A stretch of DNA of 64,000 bases from Streptomyces sp. NBC_00273 (GCF_036178145.1 NZ_CP108067.1:10121001-10185000), one strand, 5' to 3'; positions 43,418 through 52,614 are shown, counted from the first letter of the stretch. The notes: generated by a model from the letters alone, not told the origin. Made by a program: numbers and translations.

Positions 43418-44305
43418 TCACGGTGTGTCGTCCGCTTGGGCGGTGTGTGTGAGGATCGCGTCGGCCAGTCGGGGCAGTACGGCCAGGGGGAGGGCGTGGC
43501 CCATCGCCGGGACTTCGACGATCCGCGAGTTGCCGATCACTTGGCTCATGTGGCGGGCATGGGCCGGAGGGAACACCGGTTCGGCGCCGGCGGAGATGAC
43601 GAGAGTGGGCACCTGGTTGCGGCCCAGCTCGGCGGTGCGGTCCATGCCCGAGTGGTCGGCACGGCCGTGGGTCATGGGGGAGTCGTACCGACCGGCGTGA
43701 TCAATGATGCGGCGTTCCAGTGCCCGGAACTCCTCGGCGTCAAAGGTGGATTGGTTGCCGTTGAGCAGCCGCCAGTGCTCGACCCTGCGATCGAGTTCCG
43801 CTTCCAGCCCGTGATCCTCCACGGGGCGTGCCCAGAGATCGAGGACCTTTGGGTCGATGCCGGGAAGCTGATCAGCGGGGGTGCTGCTGCCGTCCGGGTT
43901 GGTCAGCGGGCGGCCGCTGAGGGCACAGGTTCCGATCAGGGTCGCGCTGATCACTCGCTCGGGGTGATTGGCCATCAGCAGCTGGGTCAGCATGCCGCCC
44001 ATGGACATGCCCACCACGTGGGCGCGCTGGATCTCGTAGGCGTCGAGGACGGCGACCACGTCCGCGGCGAGATCGAGCACGCTGTAGGGGTGGTCGTCGA
44101 AGGAATAGGTTGAGCGTCCGGTGTCGCGGTGGTCGTAGCGGACGACGCGGTATTCCTTGGTGAGGGCCGCGACCAGTTCGTCGGGCCATCCAAGGCCGGA
44201 GGCCCCGGCACCCATGACCAGCAGCAGTGCGGGGTTGCGCGGATCGCCGAGCTCCTGCGCCCATAGCTGCACTTCGTCGTCGATACGGATGATCCGTTGT
44301 TGCAC
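43418..44305 (-). CDS. Alpha/beta hydrolase
   Basis: A 295-residue hydrolase with the full catalytic set: oxyanion region LLVMGAGASGLGW, nucleophile Ser in VVGMSMGGMLTQ (~residue 100), Asp/Glu region near VISAGAEPVFPP and His in PAMGHALPLAV. YDHRDTGRSTY is the strand-4 motif typical of this group. It starts at GTG 44305 with AAGGAG 8 bp upstream. Two palindromes upstream suggest control by a TetR-type repressor. Members act on esters, lactones or epoxides; the substrate cannot be told. Confidence 0.87.
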   Translation of the reverse strand: MQQRIIRIDDEVQLWAQELGDPRNPALLLVMGAGASGLGWPDELVAALTKEYRVVRYDHRDTGRSTYSFDDHPYSVLDLAADVVAVLDAYEIQRAHVVGMSMGGMLTQLLMANHPERVISATLIGTCALSGRPLTNPDGSSTPADQLPGIDPKVLDLWARPVEDHGLEAELDRRVEHWRLLNGNQSTFDAEEFRALERRIIDHAGRYDSPMTHGRADHSGMDRTAELGRNQVPTLVISAGAEPVFPPAHARHMSQVIGNSRIVEVPAMGHALPLAVLPRLADAILTHTAQADDTP

Positions 44306-44327
44306 CGCGCCGCTCCTTCGACTTGTG

Positions 44328-44346
44328 GCGAGACGAACCGTCTCGC
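44328..44346. promoter_or_regulatory. Candidate TetR-type operator A of the hydrolase gene
   Basis: GCGAGACG and CGTCTCGC flank AAC in a perfect 19-bp dyad, 22 bp before the GTG. The half-site matches operator B. Confidence 0.65.
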
Positions 44347-44389
44347 TATTGCTGCATCAGCATGGCCCGAGAGTCGGGGAATGTCAATA

Positions 44390-44406
44390 CGAGACGACTC
44401 GTCTCG
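44390..44406. promoter_or_regulatory. Candidate TetR-type operator B of the hydrolase gene
   Basis: CGAGACGA and TCGTCTCG surround a single C, a perfect 17-bp palindrome sharing GAGACG with operator A about 60 bp away. Two copies of one site in an intergenic region point to a real repressor. Confidence 0.65.
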
Positions 44407-44839
44407 CGTTGGCGGGTCTTGGTGATGCCCCAAGGGGTCCGACTCGGGGCGCTCGATCACCTCGATCGCCATGCTGCTGGGCGTCTCCCCGCGCACCCCT
44501 CTACGACCTCCAGGAACTTCGGGTGGGGTGCCATGCCCCGCCAGCTCGAAGCCGACACCCGGAAGACGCCTGGCTAGAGGCGCCCGTCTCGGGGTGCTCG
44601 AACCCGAACCCTGCGTGGCAGACGAGTGTGTGGTGGTACGTCGCAGGCCTGTTCCGTGAAGTCGCCTGCCTCGCGCCTCCGCTGGAGCTTGTGGCGCACC
44701 GTTCGAGGCTGTCGATCGAGTACGGCTGGGAAGAGCTCTCCGAGGTCGACGTGGCGATGGTCCAGATCAGAGGCATCCACTTGCTCTCTACCGGCTGAAC
44801 ACCAGCCTCGGGCCGCTGGGAGCCGCAATCCAGGCCAGC
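44407..44839. other. Region of uncertain content
   Basis: About 430 bp. Several overlapping short frames are open on both strands but none has a recognisable domain. A repressor gene, expected next to the twin operators, was not found here and may have been lost. Confidence 0.35.
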
Positions 44840-45196
44840 ATGTTCATCACCCTGGCGACCCATCCCGGCCTACGGGCCGAGGCAGACGGCCTTGACGCGG
44901 TCGACGCCGCCCTCGACGACACCGTCGATGCCCACGACCCGCAGGTCGAGGAACTCGCCGCGCAACACTGCGCCCACCACAAGGCCCTGCTCCAGGCCAT
45001 TGAAGCGACCGGACTGGACGTGGCCGAGGAGAAGCTCTTCGAGATCTACGACTCCGAGGCGAACGGCGAGGACGACGCCCAGATGAGTGCCTTCGAAGCG
45101 GTAACCAAGATGCCCTACGGATTCTCTCCGGCCCGGACGCGGTGCATGGAACTCACGGCACGGCTCCTTGACGGGGACCTCTCCGCAGGCAGCTGA
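44840..45196 (+). CDS. Hypothetical acidic helical protein
   Basis: A 118-residue protein, rich in Asp, Glu and Ala (GLDAVDAALDDTVDAHDPQV, HKALLQAIEATGLDVAEEKL, YDSEANGEDDAQMSAFEAVT). The codon-position GC pattern looks coding. It has no signal peptide and no recognised domain. Confidence 0.5.
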   Translation: MFITLATHPGLRAEADGLDAVDAALDDTVDAHDPQVEELAAQHCAHHKALLQAIEATGLDVAEEKLFEIYDSEANGEDDAQMSAFEAVTKMPYGFSPARTRCMELTARLLDGDLSAGS

Positions 45197-45576
45197 TCGC
45201 CGGCGTGGCCGCCTGAGGATCCCGGATCCCTCTACCAGCACTGGGGCTGGCACGTCGGCGCGCCCGCCGCGGGCCTGGGCGTCCAGATCGGCGACGATCC
45301 CGTCCTGATCAACGAGAAGCCCGAGCGTACGGCCTGGCCGCCACTGGTGCCCGAGGTCCGCCCGTCCCTCACGGTGGTCCCCGGCGTCCTGGTGGTCACC
45401 GGCATCTTCGACTGACCGCACCGGCACCCGTACCCGCAGTCCGCCGCACCAGGCGGCCCCGCCTGCGCTCCGGCGGAGCCGACACCCACGAGGGGCCCCT
45501 GCGCAGGCATGTTCGGGTGGCCGGTGGCGGTGCTGAAACGATCGTCCTCGGCGGGGGCTGTCCTACCGTTGATGGG
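45197..45576. other. Intergenic region before the protease gene
   Basis: About 380 bp. Plus-strand sequence at 45230-45410 reads like the tail of a coding frame (LINEKPERTAWPPLVPEVRP), but no start is seen; perhaps a relic. The promoter of the protease pair lies at the right end. Confidence 0.35.
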
Positions 45577-46140
45577 ATGCGCAACTTCTTGCTCGGCCCG
45601 GCGGTTTGCGCCGCGGTGCTGCTTCTCGCGCCGGCCCCGGCGCATGCTGCGGTGGCGGCGCCGTGCATCGCGAGGTCGGGGAGTGACGCCACCGAGACGC
45701 GTGAGGACAGCTCGGTCGATGACGGTGAGATCCGGTGGACCGCGAGCACGAAGTACAAGGCCGAGTACTCCCACGCCAACAGGGCGTGGTCGTATCCGGG
45801 GGCGAGGATCAGGATTGCGCCGGATGCGGCGACGACCGTCAACGACCTGGACTACGAGGACTTCTCCGACCCGCGGAGCTCTGCGGCCGGGGTGTGGTCG
45901 CGACGTCCCGGGCTGGCGGCGACGGATCTGATCCGCTTCAACAAGGCGCGCATGGACACCTATGACCCGGCCACGCGCCGGATGGTCGCGGCGCACGAGC
46001 TCGGGCACGCGCTCGGGCTGTGCCACAAGTCGGGCAGCGGGAAGAGCGCGGTCTCCTCGGTGATGTGGCCGGACGTCGCCCAGTACCCCGATGCCCCGAC
46101 GGACGTCGACAAGGCCAGCCTGAAGAAGCTGTGGGGATGA
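45577..46140 (+). CDS. Secreted zinc metalloprotease, snapalysin/matrixin type
   Basis: A 187-residue exported protease. MRNFLLGPAVCAAVLLLAPA with the Ala-x-Ala end at AHA is a signal peptide; the mature part starts near residue 25. The zinc motif AAHELGHALGLCHKSG (HExxHxxGxxH) is at ~residues 145-156, followed by the Met-turn VSSVMWPDV. This is the layout of small metzincins such as snapalysin or matrixins. It starts at ATG 45577 rather than the upstream in-frame codons because of the signal. Its stop overlaps the next gene's ATG (ATGA). Confidence 0.85.
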   Translation: MRNFLLGPAVCAAVLLLAPAPAHAAVAAPCIARSGSDATETREDSSVDDGEIRWTASTKYKAEYSHANRAWSYPGARIRIAPDAATTVNDLDYEDFSDPRSSAAGVWSRRPGLAATDLIRFNKARMDTYDPATRRMVAAHELGHALGLCHKSGSGKSAVSSVMWPDVAQYPDAPTDVDKASLKKLWG

Positions 46141-46697
46141 TCATGAGCGTGAAGGTGTGGGTCGGCGGCTGCCTCGTCGCGGCCGTCGCCGCGGCGGGCG
46201 CCGCCTGGTTCACCATCGCCCCGGACGCCGGGAGCACCACGCACGAGGTGTGCGGCCCGGACCTGGGCCGTGACGACGTCGTCGCGGCCCGGTCCCAGGC
46301 CGTGGCCGTGGTGGAGGCGGTCGAGAACACCCGCTACCGGGAGGACGGTGGCAGCGCCTACCTTACGACCCGGGTGAAGACCCTGCAGGCTCTCAAGGGC
46401 GAGTTCGGCGACGTCCTGGACGTGACGCAGGGGGTGAAGAACGGCGGGAGCCCGGGCCGGTACGCCACCGAGGACCCGGACCGCTACGCGGTGCTGGAGC
46501 CCGGCCGCCGGTACGTGATCGCGGTCCAGTCCGGATCGACGGCCGGTGCCGCGGGCACCGAGGCGTGGGCCTGGTACGCCGAACCGGCCGCGCGGGGCCT
46601 GGCGGGGGAGCGGCAGCACTGGCAGGAGGCGATCGCCACTGCGCCCGAGACGGCCGCCAACAGTGCGTGTGAGGACGTCGATGCGCCGACGGGCTGA
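46137..46697 (+). CDS. Exported partner protein of the metalloprotease
   Basis: A 186-residue protein beginning MIMSVKVWVGGCLVAAVAAA, a signal peptide or N-terminal membrane anchor. The rest is beta-rich: TTRVKTLQALKGEFGDVLDV, RYAVLEPGRRYVIAVQSGS and EAWAWYAEPAARGL, reminiscent of an OB-like NTR/TIMP fold. Two Cys (HEVCGPDL and NSACEDV) could bridge. It overlaps the protease stop by 4 bp, so the two are translated together; a dedicated inhibitor or chaperone of the protease is a reasonable guess but unproven. Confidence 0.7.
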   Translation: MIMSVKVWVGGCLVAAVAAAGAAWFTIAPDAGSTTHEVCGPDLGRDDVVAARSQAVAVVEAVENTRYREDGGSAYLTTRVKTLQALKGEFGDVLDVTQGVKNGGSPGRYATEDPDRYAVLEPGRRYVIAVQSGSTAGAAGTEAWAWYAEPAARGLAGERQHWQEAIATAPETAANSACEDVDAPTG

Positions 46698-47060
46698 CCG
46701 GCGCCCGCCGTGCCCCAGGGCCGTCAGCCGGCGGATGCGTGGCCGGCCGGGCCGGGGTGAGGGCGGACGCCCTGCGGGCGGGGAACACGGACGGGTGCGG
46801 AGGCATCGAACATCTGCGGAGCGTCGCCCCGACCGGCCGAGGAAGCACTCTGTCCGGGTGGGGCTCATCCGTCGCCCCGCGCGGCAACGCCCGGTCCCAC
46901 GCGGACACAGGATGCAATGGCGACTGCTGTGGAGCCGCCCTCGGACGGGCTGCTCCCGGCCCCCGTGACGCTGTCGACCGCGGGCAGGCCCGGCTGCCGT
47001 CACACGGCGCCGGCAACGCCCCGGTCGGCAGCGTCCAGCGCCGCGCTCCGGTCCTGCGGG
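46698..47060. other. Intergenic region
   Basis: About 360 bp with only antisense-type frames. Nothing recognisable was found. Confidence 0.35.
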
Positions 47061-47330
47061 TCAGGTCAGGCGCAGGTCGATCCAGGGCACGGTGTTGTCT
47101 TCGCGCAGCAGGTAGCGTTCGACTTCGGTGAAGCCGTGCTGCTTGGCGAAGCGCAGTCCGTCCGGGTTGGAAGCCAGGACCACGGTCTCGATGACCTGGG
47201 CGTCCAGCGCGCGGGCCTGGCCCAGGGCACGCTGGTAGAGGCGGGTGCCGAGGCCGCGGCGGCGGTACTCAGGCAGGACGCGGGCGATGACTGTGGCGGT
47301 CGCGCCGTTGTCGCCGGTGGGCGGGCGCAC
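47061..47330 (-). pseudogene. GNAT acetyltransferase, C-terminal part
   Basis: Encodes the acetyl-CoA loop ARVLPEYRRRGLGTRLYQRA and the second half GLRFAKQHGFTEVERYLL of a GNAT enzyme, then WIDLRLT. The first ~60 residues of a normal GNAT are missing: the frame is open back to ~47467 but contains a Pro/Asn-rich non-homologous stretch. A GTG at 47330 gives 89 residues. Probably a fragment left after rearrangement. Substrate unknown. Confidence 0.6.
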
Positions 47331-47471
47331 GGTGCTGCAGCGGACCAGGGCGTCGCCGAGGTAGGCGACTTGGGGTGGTGGTCTGGGTTGTAGCTGCCGG
47401 TGGGTTTGCCGTTGCTGTAGGGCTGGGGGCGCGGTGGGTGCCTGGTTCCGGCCGGTGTGGGGGAGTGTCAG

Positions 47472-47603
47472 TCAGTCGATGCCGCGCCAGATGTGTGGCT
47501 CGGGCTCCGTGTCTTCCTCGTCTTCGCCGGGGATGAGGGGCGGGTGTCCGTATGGTTCCGGGCCGTTGACCCGCTCGTTTTTCGAGGTGCATGTCTCGTG
47601 CAT
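47472..47603 (-). CDS. 43-residue peptide with strong ribosome binding site
   Basis: A short frame that begins MHETCTSKNERVNGPEPYGH, continues with an acidic centre (GEDEEDTEPEP) and ends HIWRGID. GGGAGGAG lies about 6 bp upstream of the ATG, which supports translation. One Cys, no signal peptide. No family recognised. Acidic leader with an aromatic tail could fit a peptide precursor, but no modifying enzyme is adjacent. Confidence 0.5.
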   Translation of the reverse strand: MHETCTSKNERVNGPEPYGHPPLIPGEDEEDTEPEPHIWRGID

Positions 47604-47960
47604 GTGGGCTCCTCCCTCTAACGACGTGCGGATGATCGTCTATCTGTCTCCGAACGTTGGTTGGCGCGGTGTGTGATGACACGGTCGGTAGCTGGCGGAG
47701 GAGTTGGGGATGGATGCTTTCGGTTGGTGTGGTCGAGTGTTTCGGGGTTGCTGGTATGTGGTGTTGCGCTGTCTGGTGGCTGGCTGCGTAGGTCTCAAGC
47801 GAGAGCAGTTGTCAGTGGGTTCCAGCATCACTCGGCGTCCCGAGAGTGCATGAATGTCGGTGAGAAGTAAGAGCACCGGAAGTGGTGCAGGCTCTCGATG
47901 ATCACGTGCGGAGGTAGCCCAGCCCGTGGCAGGATGACGGCATGTTGATCCGAAAGGCCG

Positions 47961-48380
47961 ATGCCGCGTAGGCGTCCGAAGGCTGTCCGCGCTGAGCGAT
48001 GGCGGCCACGTAGATATGTTCCGGTGCCACGGATCTCTGGTGTCTCCGCCCTTACTCGTGCTGCCGTTCGGCGCCTGGAAGACGAGCGGATGGAGCGGGA
48101 TGCCGTCGCCGAGGCACTGTCCCGGTTTGAGTGGGCGTTCAAGCAGCCTGGTCGCTACTTGAACGCTTCTCAGGTGTGGGAGCCCGGCCTGGAGGTCGAA
48201 GATGCGCGTGACACCTTGGAAGAAGCGATGCGTCGCCTGCCTCGCGGGGCCCGGCATGACCTGGGCCGACTGGTGCAGCGAATAGATGCCGAGTTCGAGC
48301 GCCGCACCCTGCCGAACCCTGGCCGGATGAGCGAGTGGACGGCGGGTCGTTGGTGGTGGTGGCGAATCCGAGAGCGCTGA
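47961..48380 (+). CDS. Conserved hypothetical protein
   Basis: A 139-residue basic protein, with RLEDERMERDAVAEALSRFE and TLEEAMRRLPRGARHDLGRL followed by VQRIDAEFERRTLPNP and a Trp-rich end (GRWWWWRIRE). The helix followed by AEFERRTLPNP recurs in short Streptomyces proteins of unknown function, usually cytoplasmic. The first 30 residues are highly basic. A downstream start is possible. Confidence 0.55.
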   Translation: MPRRRPKAVRAERWRPRRYVPVPRISGVSALTRAAVRRLEDERMERDAVAEALSRFEWAFKQPGRYLNASQVWEPGLEVEDARDTLEEAMRRLPRGARHDLGRLVQRIDAEFERRTLPNPGRMSEWTAGRWWWWRIRER

Positions 48381-48422
48381 CCGATAGAGACCCCCGACTT
48401 GGCATGCTCTCGGAAACTGCGA

Positions 48423-49235
48423 TCACACAGCTGCGGCTTGTTGTTCGGCGCGGGCGCGGGTGGTGGCGAGGCGGTAGGAGTCAGTGCCGGTCTCGATGAT
48501 GTTGCCGCCGAAGGTGAGGCGGTCGACGATGGCCGCGCAGAGCCGAGGGTCCGTGAAGGTCTTGGTCCAGCCAGAGAACGACTCGTTCGAGGCGATCGCC
48601 ACGCTGTTCTTTTCCTCCCGTTCGGTCAGAACCTGGAAGAGGAGTTCGGCGCCGCGGCGGTCGAGTTCCATGTAGCCGAGCTCGTCGATGCACAAAAGAT
48701 CGACGCGGCCGTAGCGGGCGATTGTCTTGGTCAGCTGCTTCTCGTCGGCAGCCTCGACGAGCTCGTTGACCAGCTTCGTCGCCAGCACGTACTTAACTCG
48801 GAAGCCGGCCATTGCGGCTTCGGTGCCGAGGGCGATCAGCAGGTGGGACTTGCCGGTTCCGGAGTCGCCGATCAGGCAGAGCGGCAGGCTCTTCTTGATC
48901 CATTCGCACTTGGCGAGGGTGTGGATCATGGCTGCGTCGATGTTGGGGTTGGCATCGAAGTCGAACTTTCGGAGGGACTTGTCGCGGGGGAAACCGGCGG
49001 CCTTGATGCGGCGTTCGGAGCGTCGACGGGCCCGGTCGTCGCACTCGGCGAGGAGGAGTTCGGCGAGGAAGCCGAGGTAGGACATCTGCTCGCGTTCGGC
49101 TGTCGCGGCGAGCTCGGGGAACTGGGACCGGATGGTGGGCAACCGGAGCATCCTGCATGCCTGGTCGACCGCGGAAGTGGCCGCTTGCTCGGTGAGTCCT
49201 CGCTGGCGGGGGAAGGTCAAGGTGTTGCGGAGCAT
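48423..49235 (-). CDS. IS21-type helper ATPase (IstB/DnaC-like), without istA
   Basis: A 270-residue AAA+ ATPase with LPLCLIGDSGTGKSHLLIAL (Walker A, ~residues 105-115), VDLLCIDELGYMELDRRG (Walker B) and AIASNESFSGWTKTFTDPRL (sensor), the signature of IstB, which helps the IS21 transposase choose a target. The IstA transposase that should lie upstream is missing and no IS21 ends were found, so this is an orphan part of an element. It borders the polyketide genes and may mark a recombination junction. Confidence 0.85.
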   Translation of the reverse strand: MLRNTLTFPRQRGLTEQAATSAVDQACRMLRLPTIRSQFPELAATAEREQMSYLGFLAELLLAECDDRARRRSERRIKAAGFPRDKSLRKFDFDANPNIDAAMIHTLAKCEWIKKSLPLCLIGDSGTGKSHLLIALGTEAAMAGFRVKYVLATKLVNELVEAADEKQLTKTIARYGRVDLLCIDELGYMELDRRGAELLFQVLTEREEKNSVAIASNESFSGWTKTFTDPRLCAAIVDRLTFGGNIIETGTDSYRLATTRARAEQQAAAV

Positions 49236-49456
49236 GCCGTGTGGGCCGTCCGGCGGGCATCCGGAGTGGTTGTGCCCTGATGTGCCGTTCAGTGCGGTGG
49301 AGCGTGAACTGGCCCGCGCACTGCTCTTTTCGCGTCCGGAGTAGCGCCTAGTGAACGGGTCGGTACCTGTTCGGCTGTACTGCGTAGTGGTGTTTGCGTC
49401 GGGTCCGGGCCGCCCCGACGGCGGCTGGGGCCTGGTGGTGTGTCGTCCAGGTGTTG

Positions 49457-50698
49457 TTACTGGGGTGTTTGTTGGCCGGGCTCAAATAGTTCGTGGCGGA
49501 TGCGGATTGTTTGGTTGCCGAAGGCGAGTTGGTTTAGCACGGTGTGGTAGAGGCGTGTGTGGGAGACCAGCTTGGCCATTCGGGGGCGGATCATCGAGGA
49601 GATCGTGCCGGTGGACAGCATCGTCTTGCCCTGCATTGCCTGGATTTTCATCATGCGGTGTATGTCGTGTCGGCGGGGGGTGGCGAACCGGTTCAGGAAG
49701 TCGGTGCTGGCGTTGCCGGCCCGTAGTGAGGCCAGTAGTACGGGGTGGGCGGCGACGGCGTCCTGAATGGCTACGTTGATGCCTTGGGCGCCGATCGGCC
49801 CGTGTGTGTGTGCGCTGTCCCCGATCAGTAGTAGACCGGGCTTGGCCCATTCGCGGGCCGTGCCGGAGAACACGTCGAGCAGTGAGAGGTCTTTGAAACT
49901 GGTGATCTCGGCCTGGATGCGGTCCGCTTGTTCGGGTAGGGCATTGCACAGTTGGGCCTTGATGTGGTCGAGTCCTAGAGCTGCTTGTTGTTGGTAGCTC
50001 TTGTGGGGGAGTGTCCAGCCGATTTGGATGTTCCCGGGGTAGGAGGCGTAGGCCAGGGCGGGGTTGCCGCCCGCCCGGAAGATGCGTACGTCGTGGGGCA
50101 GGTTGCTGTCGGTGGGGAGCTTGAACCAGAGCACGTCTTGGTCGAAGGCTTCCATCCGGTCGTATTCCACGCCAGCCAGCCGTCGCACCTTGGAGTAGCG
50201 GCCGTCCGCCCCGATGACGCAGTGTGCGTGCACCACCTGGTCTCCGGCGGGGCCGCGGCCTATCGCACCGCGTACCTGCCCTGCGCTGTCCGTGATCAGG
50301 GTGGAGCATTTGGTTGCTTCGAGGTACTTGAACTTCGTGTGGGTGCGGCACTGTTCGAGTAGTTCCTGGAGGATGTGCTGCTGGGGGATGCTGAGGAGGC
50401 AGTTGAAGGGGCCGGGTAGTTTGCGGTAGTCGCCGTTGATCAGGATCCGGTCGTTTTCCTCCAGTAGGAACCGGTCGTGCTCGTAGCAGCCCCGGGCCCG
50501 GGCGCCGTCTAGGACTCCTAGGTCGTGTAGGAGTGACTGGCCGCCGGGCTGGAGGATTTCGCCGCGGTACTCGCGTTCCAGGGATCGGGAGCGTTCCAGG
50601 ACGGTGACCCGGGCTCCGGAGCGGAGGAGGAGCAGGGCGAGCGTCAGGCCGGCGGGGCCGGCGCCGACGATGCAGAAGTCGGTGGGTATTTCGCTCAT
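49457..50698 (-). CDS. FAD-dependent aromatic monooxygenase of the polyketide cluster
   Basis: A 413-residue flavoprotein hydroxylase. FAD-binding motifs are DFCIVGAGPAGLTLALLLL (~residues 7-25), the DG motif VIGADGRYSKVRRLAG and the GD motif LLLIGDSAHTHGPIGAQGIN. The EYRGEILQPGGQSLLHDLGV region is typical of UbiH/PHBH-like enzymes. It follows the amidotransferase by 9 bp. In the oxytetracycline cluster oxyE, an FAD hydroxylase, has this same place after oxyD, so a ring hydroxylation of an aromatic intermediate is likely. Last gene of the leftward operon. Confidence 0.85.
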   Translation of the reverse strand: MSEIPTDFCIVGAGPAGLTLALLLLRSGARVTVLERSRSLEREYRGEILQPGGQSLLHDLGVLDGARARGCYEHDRFLLEENDRILINGDYRKLPGPFNCLLSIPQQHILQELLEQCRTHTKFKYLEATKCSTLITDSAGQVRGAIGRGPAGDQVVHAHCVIGADGRYSKVRRLAGVEYDRMEAFDQDVLWFKLPTDSNLPHDVRIFRAGGNPALAYASYPGNIQIGWTLPHKSYQQQAALGLDHIKAQLCNALPEQADRIQAEITSFKDLSLLDVFSGTAREWAKPGLLLIGDSAHTHGPIGAQGINVAIQDAVAAHPVLLASLRAGNASTDFLNRFATPRRHDIHRMMKIQAMQGKTMLSTGTISSMIRPRMAKLVSHTRLYHTVLNQLAFGNQTIRIRHELFEPGQQTPQ

Positions 50699-50707
50699 TG
50701 CCGCACC

Positions 50708-52561
50708 TCACACATCGAGGCTGACGTCGTACTCGGTCAGCCAGGCGTTGAGCCACAGGGCCATCTCCAGGCCGCCCCGGTCGTAGGGCTGGCTGACGTC
50801 GCCCAGCGGACGGTCCACGATCTTGCGTACCTGGGCCCGGTCGAGCAGTGGCAGGACGGGGGAGTTGGCGTCGGCGGCGATGTCGGCGAGCTCTGCGCGC
50901 AGTGCCTGCTCGTAGAGGGGGTCCTGGGTTGCGGGGTAGGGGCTTTTGATCCGCTCGGTGACGGAGGCGGGCAGCAGGTCGGACGCGGCGGCCCGTAGCA
51001 GGCTTTTCTCGCGGCCGTCGAACGACTTCATGGCCCAGGGGGTGTTGAAGACGTACTCGACCAGGCGGTGGTCGCAGAACGGCACTCGAACCTCGAGGCC
51101 GACGGCCATGCTCATCCGGTCCTTGCGGTCCAGCAGCGTCTGGACGAACCGGGTCAGGTTGAGATAGCTGACCTTGCGCATCACACGCTCGTCGGCGCTT
51201 TCGCCGGGTAGTACCGGCACCTCGGCGAGGGCCTCGTGGTAGCGGTCTTGGCGGTAGCCGGGAAGGTCGAGCTTGTCGAGGAATCCCTTGTCCAGAAGGC
51301 CGAGTCCGCCGAAGTAGCGGGTCGAGCCCGAGGTCAGCCAGGGGAAGGTGTCGGCGCGTACCGCGTGGGGGTTGCGGAACCAGCGGTAGCCGCCGAAGAG
51401 TTCGTCGGCGGCCTCCCCGGAGAGCGCGACGGTGGAGTGCTCTTTGACGGCCCGGAACAGGAGATAGAGGGAGGGCCACATGTCGCCCCAGAACGCCGGG
51501 GGAGCATCGACGGCGCGCAGCACGGCGCCGCGCAGCACGGGATCAGTGAGGTCGCCGCTGTTGAGGACCACTTCGGTGTGGTTTGAGCCGACGTGGCGTA
51601 CCACGTCCTGGACGAACGGTGCGTCGCGCATGCCGCGTACGGCGTCCGGCAGGAAACGGTCGGCGGCCTGCGCGAAGTCGACGGAGAACGAGCGCACGGT
51701 ATCGAGGCCCTGCGCCGCCGAGAAGCGGGCGGCGAGCGCGGTGACCGTCGAGGAGTCGAGGCCGCCGGAGAGCAGCAGGCACAGCGGGACGTCGGAGACC
51801 ATCTGCCGGGCGACGATGTCCTCGAGCAGGCCGCGGACCGTGCCGATCGTGGTGTCCAGGTCGTCGGTGTGCTCCTGGGCTTCCAACTTCCAGTAGGCGC
51901 GGGTGGCAAGCCCCTGCCGGTTGATGCGGACCAGGTGCCCCGGGCGGACCTCGTGCATCGCGCTGAACACGCCGACGCCGGGGGTCTTGACCATGTCGAG
52001 GAGCTCGCACAGGCCCTCGGCGCCGACGCGGCGCGGCGCGAGCGGATGAGCCAGGATGGCCTTGGGTTCCGAGCCGAAGAGCACACCGTGTTCAGTGGGC
52101 AGGTAGAAGAGCGGTTTGACGCCCATGCGGTCGCGCAGCAGCAGCAGTTCCTCGGTGCGGGGGTCCCAGACGGCGAGGGCGAACATGCCGTTGAGGTGTA
52201 CGGCGAGGTCCGCGCCCCATTGGAGGTAGCCGCGCAGCACCACTTCGGTGTCGCTGGAAGTGCGGAAGGTATGCCCCAGGGCCGTCAACTCAGCGCGCAG
52301 TTCACGGTAGTTGTAGATTTCACCGCAGAAGGTGAGCGATGCGAGTGTGTGGTTGTCGCCGTCCTCGGCAGTCATGGGCTGTACGCCGCCTTCGAGGTCG
52401 ATCACGGCCAGCCGGCGGTGGCCCAGCGCCACGTGCTCTCGGATCCACAGCCCTTCCGCGTCCGGGCCCCGGCACGACATGGTCCGTGTCATCGCCGTCG
52501 CGGTGGCCTCTTCCCGGGAGAGGTCCCGCTCGAAGTCGACCCATCCTGCAATGCCACACAT
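50708..52561 (-). CDS. Asparagine-synthetase-like amidotransferase (OxyD-like)
   Basis: A 617-residue class II glutamine amidotransferase. The catalytic Cys2 starts MCGIAGWVDF; the glutaminase domain covers ~1-210 and the synthetase domain holds the PP-loop LLLSGGLDSSTVTALAARFS (~residues 255-265) and SGEAADELFGGYRWF. It makes an amide from glutamine nitrogen with ATP. In tetracycline pathways the homologue OxyD supplies the malonamate starter; FdmV, XanA and PdmN in other aromatic clusters form amides later. Position right after ACP favours an OxyD-like role. GGAGAG lies ahead of the ATG. Confidence 0.85.
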   Translation of the reverse strand: MCGIAGWVDFERDLSREEATATAMTRTMSCRGPDAEGLWIREHVALGHRRLAVIDLEGGVQPMTAEDGDNHTLASLTFCGEIYNYRELRAELTALGHTFRTSSDTEVVLRGYLQWGADLAVHLNGMFALAVWDPRTEELLLLRDRMGVKPLFYLPTEHGVLFGSEPKAILAHPLAPRRVGAEGLCELLDMVKTPGVGVFSAMHEVRPGHLVRINRQGLATRAYWKLEAQEHTDDLDTTIGTVRGLLEDIVARQMVSDVPLCLLLSGGLDSSTVTALAARFSAAQGLDTVRSFSVDFAQAADRFLPDAVRGMRDAPFVQDVVRHVGSNHTEVVLNSGDLTDPVLRGAVLRAVDAPPAFWGDMWPSLYLLFRAVKEHSTVALSGEAADELFGGYRWFRNPHAVRADTFPWLTSGSTRYFGGLGLLDKGFLDKLDLPGYRQDRYHEALAEVPVLPGESADERVMRKVSYLNLTRFVQTLLDRKDRMSMAVGLEVRVPFCDHRLVEYVFNTPWAMKSFDGREKSLLRAAASDLLPASVTERIKSPYPATQDPLYEQALRAELADIAADANSPVLPLLDRAQVRKIVDRPLGDVSQPYDRGGLEMALWLNAWLTEYDVSLDV

Positions 52562-52614
52562 CGCGATATCTCTCCTTCGGGTGAAGTGCCGGCCGCAGGC
52601 ACCGGCGCCTGCTC

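Noticed and set aside
44471..44798. Possible coding frames between the hydrolase operators and the acidic protein
   Set aside because: Overlapping frames on both strands have no motif or start signal, so none was annotated as a gene.
49482..51479. 665-codon reverse frame across the monooxygenase and amidotransferase
   Set aside because: It reads out of frame with both flavin and PP-loop motifs and is extremely Pro/Arg-rich.
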